The position numbers were made by a program, and so were the translations under genes. This document shows positions 6,158-9,411 of a stretch of DNA of 9,411 nucleotides, one piece after another. Positions within the stretch are counted from its first letter, which is position 1. Each line of letters begins with the position of its first letter. The notes under the pieces are model-generated. The model had not been told where the DNA came from, did not search any database, and saw only the letters and a list, made by a program, of their open reading frames with translations. The stretch lies in assembly GCA_943326825.2 (NCBI GenBank), contig CALPUT020000074.1:1-9411 (forward strand), in the 5' to 3' direction. This DNA comes from Chryseobacterium gleum (lineage in GTDB: Bacteria; Bacteroidota; Bacteroidia; Flavobacteriales_D; Crocinitomicaceae).

Positions 6158-6196
6158 TTGACTTGTTTTTAATTATTATGATTAAACAAGTCAAAT
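6156..6196. promoter_or_regulatory. 13-bp perfect inverted repeat over start codon and promoter of HTH gene
   Basis: ATTTGACTTGTTT (6156-6168) and AAACAAGTCAAAT (6184-6196) are exact complements separated by 15 bases. The left arm includes the first two bases of the ATG of the HTH gene, and the right arm enters its -7 box. Centre-to-centre distance of the arms is 28 bases, close to three helical turns, so two operator half-sites on one DNA face are plausible. A leader RNA hairpin hiding the start is the alternative, but the right arm would be only partly transcribed. Confidence 0.6.
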
Positions 6197-6199
6197 TTA
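6192..6199 (-). promoter_or_regulatory. TAnnTTTG -7 box upstream of HTH gene
   Basis: On the minus strand this is TAAATTTG, an exact match to the Bacteroidota -7 consensus, placing the transcription start near 6186, about 30 bases before the ATG at 6157. The nearest TTTG upstream (CAAA at 6213-6216 on the plus strand) is only 13 bases away, shorter than usual for the -33 element, so the promoter may be weak or need an activator. Confidence 0.45.
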
Positions 6200-6229
6200 T
6201 AGTGTTGTATATCAAACTAATAGACCATA

Positions 6230-6251
6230 TTTTTACGGAATTTCGTAAAAA
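6230..6251. terminator. 22-bp near-perfect palindrome downstream of the 283-aa gene
   Basis: TTTTTACG (6230-6237) and CGTAAAAA (6244-6251) are exact complements around a six-base centre, and 20 of 22 positions are symmetrical. It lies 7 bases after the stop of the 283-residue gene, at the end of the excisionase-integrase operon, so it could end that transcript. It also sits about 45 to 65 bases upstream of the probable start of the HTH transcript, so an operator is equally possible. No U-run follows the stem on the minus strand. Confidence 0.4.
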
Positions 6252-6257
6252 ACTGGT

Positions 6258-7109
6258 TCATTTTTTTTGAAGGATTTTTTTTACACGTGCGATTTTATAT
6301 TTAGTGTATTCTGCATCATAAAATTCCTCTTTTGTGCTTATAAATTGGTCATTAGATAAAAGTTCAACGTCCTTCATTACCAATTTCAAAAGAGGAAATA
6401 ATTCAAGGTAAATTTTATTTTTACTGATTCCTTGACAATAGAAGTCGTCAATCAAGGAGTAAAATGAAGCAGTATTCCCTTTGGCACTTTGTCGTAAAAT
6501 TTTATTTGAAAACCCTTTATCCGAGGAAGTCGCGGTTTCTAAACGATCAAATATTTTATTCATTTGTTTTTCAAAGGGACCCATTTTTGGTGTTTGCTGC
6601 ATTTTTTTATTGTAGTCTCTCCGTCTTATTCTCTTGTCAAAATCTACAAATACGACGTTTGTGTCCTCATTATTATACCTTATTGAAAGTTCAAAGTCCT
6701 CCATAAAATTGATTCGTAGTTTTGTAGAGAGGTGTGCCTCAACTGCAAACAAATAAGAATACGGCATAAAAAACAAACCTTCAATTGCACTCAATCTGTT
6801 GATTTCATATGTTATTTCTTCTATTCTAACCATCCACTTTAGTGTGTGAGATGCAAATTGATAGTCTTTAAGTTTTTGAATGACTTCTTCGTCTGGAAAA
6901 AGAGTCAAATCAAGAATAAACGGCATAAACTGATTAACGAAATCAATTTTATCATCTTGACTACCGTCGTTCGGAAATGGGTCAAATTGTTCATTGAGAA
7001 GTATTTCTTTTGCGGAAATTGATTTTCGTTTTAACTTTTCTATTTCCGACTTGTATTTTTCGACATCCTTTTCATACTGAATTTTAATGTCCTCTGGCAT
7101 TGGCATCAT
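6258..7109 (-). CDS. uncharacterised 283-residue protein coupled to integrase
   Basis: The ATG overlaps the integrase stop by 4 bases (ATGA), so translation is very likely coupled. A second ATG one codon downstream is an alternative start. Residues 8 to 40 are a charged helix (KDVEKYKSEIEKLKRKSI), probably a coiled coil. Then come a Pro/Asp-rich segment (FDPFPNDGSQDD) and mixed alpha/beta sequence (LSIRYNNEDTNVVFVDFDKR). A basic patch RRRDYNKK occurs near residue 165, and a helical C-terminus follows (LYLELFPLLKLVMKDVELL). No catalytic motif or known domain is recognised. Its position suggests a protein that helps the integrase or belongs to the same regulon, but this is inference from context only. 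Confidence 0.75.
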   Translation of the reverse strand: MMPMPEDIKIQYEKDVEKYKSEIEKLKRKSISAKEILLNEQFDPFPNDGSQDDKIDFVNQFMPFILDLTLFPDEEVIQKLKDYQFASHTLKWMVRIEEITYEINRLSAIEGLFFMPYSYLFAVEAHLSTKLRINFMEDFELSIRYNNEDTNVVFVDFDKRIRRRDYNKKMQQTPKMGPFEKQMNKIFDRLETATSSDKGFSNKILRQSAKGNTASFYSLIDDFYCQGISKNKIYLELFPLLKLVMKDVELLSNDQFISTKEEFYDAEYTKYKIARVKKILQKK

Positions 7110-8224
7110 AATTCTATATCAATTACGTTTGCCGCTTTAACTTTTGTTTCGCTCAATACTTTTGCGTAGATCATAGTGGTCTCAATTTTTTTGTGTCCAA
7201 GCATTTCCGACACAGTATAAATATCAACTCCCTTGTTTAATAGTAAAGTAGCGTAGGTATGACGAAAATTATGAAAGGTTATTTTTTTATGTATCCCTGC
7301 TCTCAAAATCCATCGCTTTATCTTGTCATTGTTGCTGTCATTATATTTTAAGCCCTCAAAAACCCCCTCATTTGCTTTGCCCCGTTCCCCAAGCAAGTTT
7401 ATCGCTGTTACACTTATAGGGTGCATCATTACATCTTCCGTTTTATTTTGAATTAAATGTATGAAATAACGGTTCTCTGTGCTCTGTATGTCACGCCATT
7501 TTAACTTACTTATATCACCCCATCTTAAGCCCGTCAATGCAGAAAACAAAGCGGCATTTTTTATCGGCTCTAAATCACAAGGCGTTTTAGCCAAAATCTG
7601 TAATTCTTCTTGAGTTAAAAATTCTCTTTTACTTTCCTTTTGTTTTATTCCCTTTACGTAACGCAAAGGATTTTCATTTAAAAGTCGAGATTCGTATGCT
7701 TCGTTAACTGCACATCTAAATTTATTAAAATAACTCAATGCTGAATTTTGTGATAACATCAATCCCTTTACTGTATTTAATCTATTAGCGTGTAAAAGAT
7801 ATTCTTTGAACTTTTCACAAAATTCTTCAGTTAAATCCGCCATTTTACACCTTCTGTCAGTAAAGGCTCTTAAGTATTGTAATGCACTTAACCAGTTACC
7901 ATAGTTTCCCTCGCTTTCTTTTCGCTTTTCGCATAGATTTTCAAAAAACTCTAAAAAGTCACGCTTCTTGTTTTGAGTGTTGAAAATTCCGTCTTGCTCG
8001 TTTAATATTTCCTTCTCACGTTTATTTTTAATTCCCTCTGCGACAATCAAGTTCTCTTTATTGTGAAGTTTTTCATCTACGTTTTTTGGGTTTTCATAGA
8101 TGTACTTGTTAAGGTATTCTCTTCTTGTGAGTTTGCCATCACCTCCTTTTATTGGAGGGTAAAAATCCAAATACAGACTTTCTTTGCCGTTGGCAATTTT
8201 CTTTTTTCTTAAATGCACTCCCAT
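7106..8224 (-). CDS. tyrosine recombinase/integrase with N-terminal arm-binding domain
   Basis: This is a complete 372-residue phage-type integrase. Residues 1 to about 75 (beta-rich, basic, LYLDFYPPI, LTRREYLN) correspond to the arm-DNA-binding domain found in Bacteroidota integrases. Residues 85 to 185 form the SAM-like core-binding domain. The catalytic domain shows all expected residues: Arg234 (ALTGLRWGD), Lys261 (QNKTED), His318 and Arg321 (FHNFRHTYA), His344 (MLGHKK) and the nucleophile Tyr353 (IYAKV). It should catalyse insertion and excision of the element. It lies 3 bases after the zinc-ribbon/HTH gene and overlaps the next gene by 4 bases, so the three form one operon pointing away from mnmE. 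Nothing suggests inactivation. Confidence 0.95.
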   Translation of the reverse strand: MGVHLRKKKIANGKESLYLDFYPPIKGGDGKLTRREYLNKYIYENPKNVDEKLHNKENLIVAEGIKNKREKEILNEQDGIFNTQNKKRDFLEFFENLCEKRKESEGNYGNWLSALQYLRAFTDRRCKMADLTEEFCEKFKEYLLHANRLNTVKGLMLSQNSALSYFNKFRCAVNEAYESRLLNENPLRYVKGIKQKESKREFLTQEELQILAKTPCDLEPIKNAALFSALTGLRWGDISKLKWRDIQSTENRYFIHLIQNKTEDVMMHPISVTAINLLGERGKANEGVFEGLKYNDSNNDKIKRWILRAGIHKKITFHNFRHTYATLLLNKGVDIYTVSEMLGHKKIETTMIYAKVLSETKVKAANVIDIEL

Positions 8225-8227
8225 AGT

Positions 8228-8587
8228 TTAGTTTATTAGATTGTTTATTACTTGTTTTTTAATTATCACCTTTCCGCCGATACTGGACGGAATGATTGTC
8301 TTATTCTTGATGTAACGATACAAACTCATTCTGCTGATACCAAGTAGAAGGCAAGTCTCTTTAATGCTTAAATACTCTTTGGATTGAATGAGAGCCATAT
8401 CAAGTCCAGTTGCTTCTTTGACAACTTGATTTGGATCAGTAGAAACCTTTTCATTTCTCTTTTTTCTTTTGTACGCTATTGAAGTACATTTTTTTGAACA
8501 AAACTGCGTAAAAGTCTTTTGGGCAATGAAAGCATTATTGCATTCAATACAAATCTTGGGTATTCTTATGTTGACGCTCATATTCAT
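8228..8587 (-). CDS. zinc-ribbon plus HTH excisionase-like protein
   Basis: The N-terminus carries a four-cysteine zinc ribbon, Cys13 and Cys16 (CIEC) with Cys30 and Cys34 (CSKKC), followed by a basic stretch YKRKKR. A linker leads to an excisionase-type helix-turn-helix at residues 72 to 118: YLSIKETCLLLGISRMSLYRYIKN and a wing IGGKVIIKKQVIN. This two-domain arrangement directly before an integrase is common in Bacteroidota elements. The inferred role is a recombination directionality factor and/or repressor of the operon. Met3 is an alternative start. The leader upstream carries four TGTAA repeats spaced by exactly 10 bases, ending 8 bases before the ATG, which are plausible binding sites for this protein or for the integrase arm domain. 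Confidence 0.85.
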   Translation of the reverse strand: MNMSVNIRIPKICIECNNAFIAQKTFTQFCSKKCTSIAYKRKKRNEKVSTDPNQVVKEATGLDMALIQSKEYLSIKETCLLLGISRMSLYRYIKNKTIIPSSIGGKVIIKKQVINNLIN

Positions 8588-8589
8588 AT

Positions 8590-8629
8590 CAATTTGTAAA
8601 ACATTGTAACATAATGTAACAAATTGTAA
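8590..8629. repeat. four TGTAA repeats at exact 10-bp spacing before the excisionase gene
   Basis: TGTAA begins at 8595, 8605, 8615 and 8625. Unit consensus is about TGTAACAwAT. The outer units also form an inverted pair, CAATTTGT (8590-8597) with ACAAATTG (8619-8626). A reverse copy TTACA lies at 8667-8671. The 10-base step places all units on nearly the same face of the helix. The array lies in the leader between the probable promoter and the start codon, which suits an operator or integrase arm-type sites. Confidence 0.65.
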
Positions 8630-8682
8630 ATATTCACCAAACTAAATTGCAAATAATTGTACCTCGTTACATTGAGATACAG

Positions 8683-8714
8683 CAAAGATACAATTATAAT
8701 GTTGGATAATACAA
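8683..8714 (-). promoter_or_regulatory. promoter of the excisionase-integrase operon
   Basis: On the minus strand TATCTTTG (8683-8690) matches the Bacteroidota -7 consensus TAnnTTTG exactly, with a TTG (8712-8714) 21 bases upstream as the -33 element, inside the known spacing range. Transcription would begin near 8676, giving a leader of about 90 bases that contains the 10-bp repeat array. Confidence 0.65.
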
Positions 8715-8781
8715 GTGTATAGGACTAAATAAAATTAGAGAGGTGTGCTTAAACGCTTGATATTAAAGTCTTTTGTGTGGT

Positions 8782-8804
8782 TTAATCGTATTAGGTCAGA
8801 TTAA
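8782..8804. other. dyad between mnmE and the element: possible integrase core site
   Basis: TTAATC (8782-8787) and GATTAA (8799-8804) are exact complements separated by 11 bases, 13 bases from the mnmE stop. Short inverted arms around a spacer of this size are what tyrosine recombinases bind at crossover sites. The match is short and could be chance. The conserved 3' end of mnmE itself is the other candidate. Confidence 0.25.
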
Positions 8805-8816
8805 CTATTGCTACTC

Positions 8817-9411
8817 CTACTTTCCAATACAAAACTTCGAAAATATATTACCCAACAAATCATCAGTAGAAATATCTCCTGTAATCGTTCCTAAATCATA
8901 CATTGCTTGACGAATATCCATAGCGATCCAATCTGAAGTCGTTAATGAATGTAAACCTTCTTGGGCTTTTTGTAGCGAAACCTCTGTCTTTTTCAACGCT
9001 TCATAATGACGTAAATTCGAAACTATCGTATCATTAGCGATATCAAAATTTTCAGTCAATTGACTCACCATCCACTGTTTCAACTCATCAATTCCAAGTC
9101 CTTTTTTAGCACTGATTGGAATGAAAGGAATCTTTTCACTCTGACCATCATTCTCATTCTGTTTCTCACTCTGTCTCAAGTCTGCTTTATTCCCAACCAA
9201 CACAAATTTCTTATCAGGATGTTCAGCTTGTAATTTTTCGATCCATTCTTTCGCTGTCCAAGTATCCATCGAAGCATGACCTTCCAATTCAGAACCTTTT
9301 TCGCTAAAATCACTCATGACCACAACAATTTGTGCTTGATTTATTTTTTCCAATGAACGTTCGATTCCTAAATTTTCGATCGTGTCAACACTTTCTCTAA
9401 TTCCGGCTGTA
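8817..9411 (-). CDS. mnmE: tRNA modification GTPase MnmE, C-terminal part (5' end outside window)
   Basis: The frame is open to the window edge and begins within the G3 motif (TAGIRES, the D of DTAG lying just outside). It continues with the G4 motif NKADL, the G5 motif ISAKKGLGIDEL and the C-terminal helical domain, and ends in DLLGNIFSKFCIGK. The FCIGK ending with its cysteine is the hallmark of MnmE (also TrmE/ThdF). With MnmG it modifies the wobble uridine of certain tRNAs in the cytoplasm. About 197 of the usual roughly 460 residues are visible. The TTG at 9353 is not the start. The gene appears intact up to its TAG stop, so insertion of the element beside it has not destroyed its C-terminus. 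Confidence 0.95.
   Translation of the reverse strand, partial: TAGIRESVDTIENLGIERSLEKINQAQIVVVMSDFSEKGSELEGHASMDTWTAKEWIEKLQAEHPDKKFVLVGNKADLRQSEKQNENDGQSEKIPFIPISAKKGLGIDELKQWMVSQLTENFDIANDTIVSNLRHYEALKKTEVSLQKAQEGLHSLTTSDWIAMDIRQAMYDLGTITGDISTDDLLGNIFSKFCIGK

Larger units (their letters stand above)
1503..8816. mobile_element. integrated mobile element, right part (left boundary not seen)
   Basis: The region holds an intact tyrosine integrase and excisionase-like gene next to the end of a housekeeping gene, a primase-like and helicase-like pair, HTH regulators, a serine recombinase and small overlapping unknown genes. No relaxase, conjugation, capsid or tail gene is present. The right boundary must lie between the mnmE 3' end and about base 8720. 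No direct repeat of that end was found elsewhere in the window, so the left boundary is probably beyond base 1 and the two plus-strand genes may be cargo. Confidence 0.75.

Noticed and set aside
8588..8816. tRNA gene as integration target
   Set aside because: No cloverleaf can be formed in this spacer. The only conserved feature next to the element is the end of mnmE.
9351..9353. TTG as the start of the mnmE-like gene
   Set aside because: The reading frame continues upstream through the conserved TAGIRES segment of the G domain to the window edge, so the TTG is an internal leucine codon.
1..9411. CRISPR array
   Set aside because: The only regular repeats have 10-base units without unique spacers, and no cas gene is present.

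Overview
The window looks like the right-hand end of an integrated mobile element in a member of the Bacteroidota, most likely class Flavobacteriia. Evidence for this is the AT-rich DNA, the TAnnTTTG-type -7 promoter box upstream of the excisionase/integrase operon, and the family affinities of the proteins (a CxC/CxxC zinc-ribbon plus Toprim-like primase, a zinc-ribbon plus HTH protein next to an Arm-domain tyrosine integrase, and a short serine recombinase without a C-terminal HTH). The species cannot be named from this sequence.

Layout from right to left. The last 600 bases hold the 3' part of the chromosomal housekeeping gene mnmE (tRNA modification GTPase), on the minus strand and ending in the family's conserved FCIGK C-terminus. 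About 230 bases beyond its stop lies a codirectional recombination module: a promoter, a zinc-ribbon/HTH excisionase-like gene, a tyrosine integrase, and an uncharacterised 283-residue protein translationally coupled to the integrase. Next comes a replication-like module: an HTH regulator under its own palindrome-bearing promoter, a small basic/polar protein, a RecA-fold helicase-like ATPase and a primase-like protein. A 100-base spacer packed with TTGTAA/TTACAA motifs separates the ATPase from the primase and is my best candidate for an origin or control region. After a second repeat-bearing spacer comes a tightly overlapping operon: a protein resembling a zinc ribbon that has lost its cysteines, two related small single-pass membrane proteins, a small serine recombinase, and a nucleoside 2-deoxyribosyltransferase-like protein. 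The far left carries two plus-strand genes that converge on the element: the C-terminal part of a DUF4268 protein and an uncharacterised 276-residue protein. They may be element cargo or flanking DNA.

How the parts may work together (inference). The integrase and excisionase-like protein would move the element in and out of the conserved end of mnmE. The ATPase, primase and motif-rich spacer would let the excised circle replicate. The HTH genes would control both modules. An 8-mer, ATTGTAAC, is shared by the array upstream of the excisionase gene and the candidate origin, which suggests one DNA-binding protein may act at both places. No capsid, tail, relaxase or conjugation gene is visible, so an autonomous phage or conjugative element cannot be claimed. 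A mobilisable island or satellite-like element fits better. The left boundary and the second attachment site are not in view.
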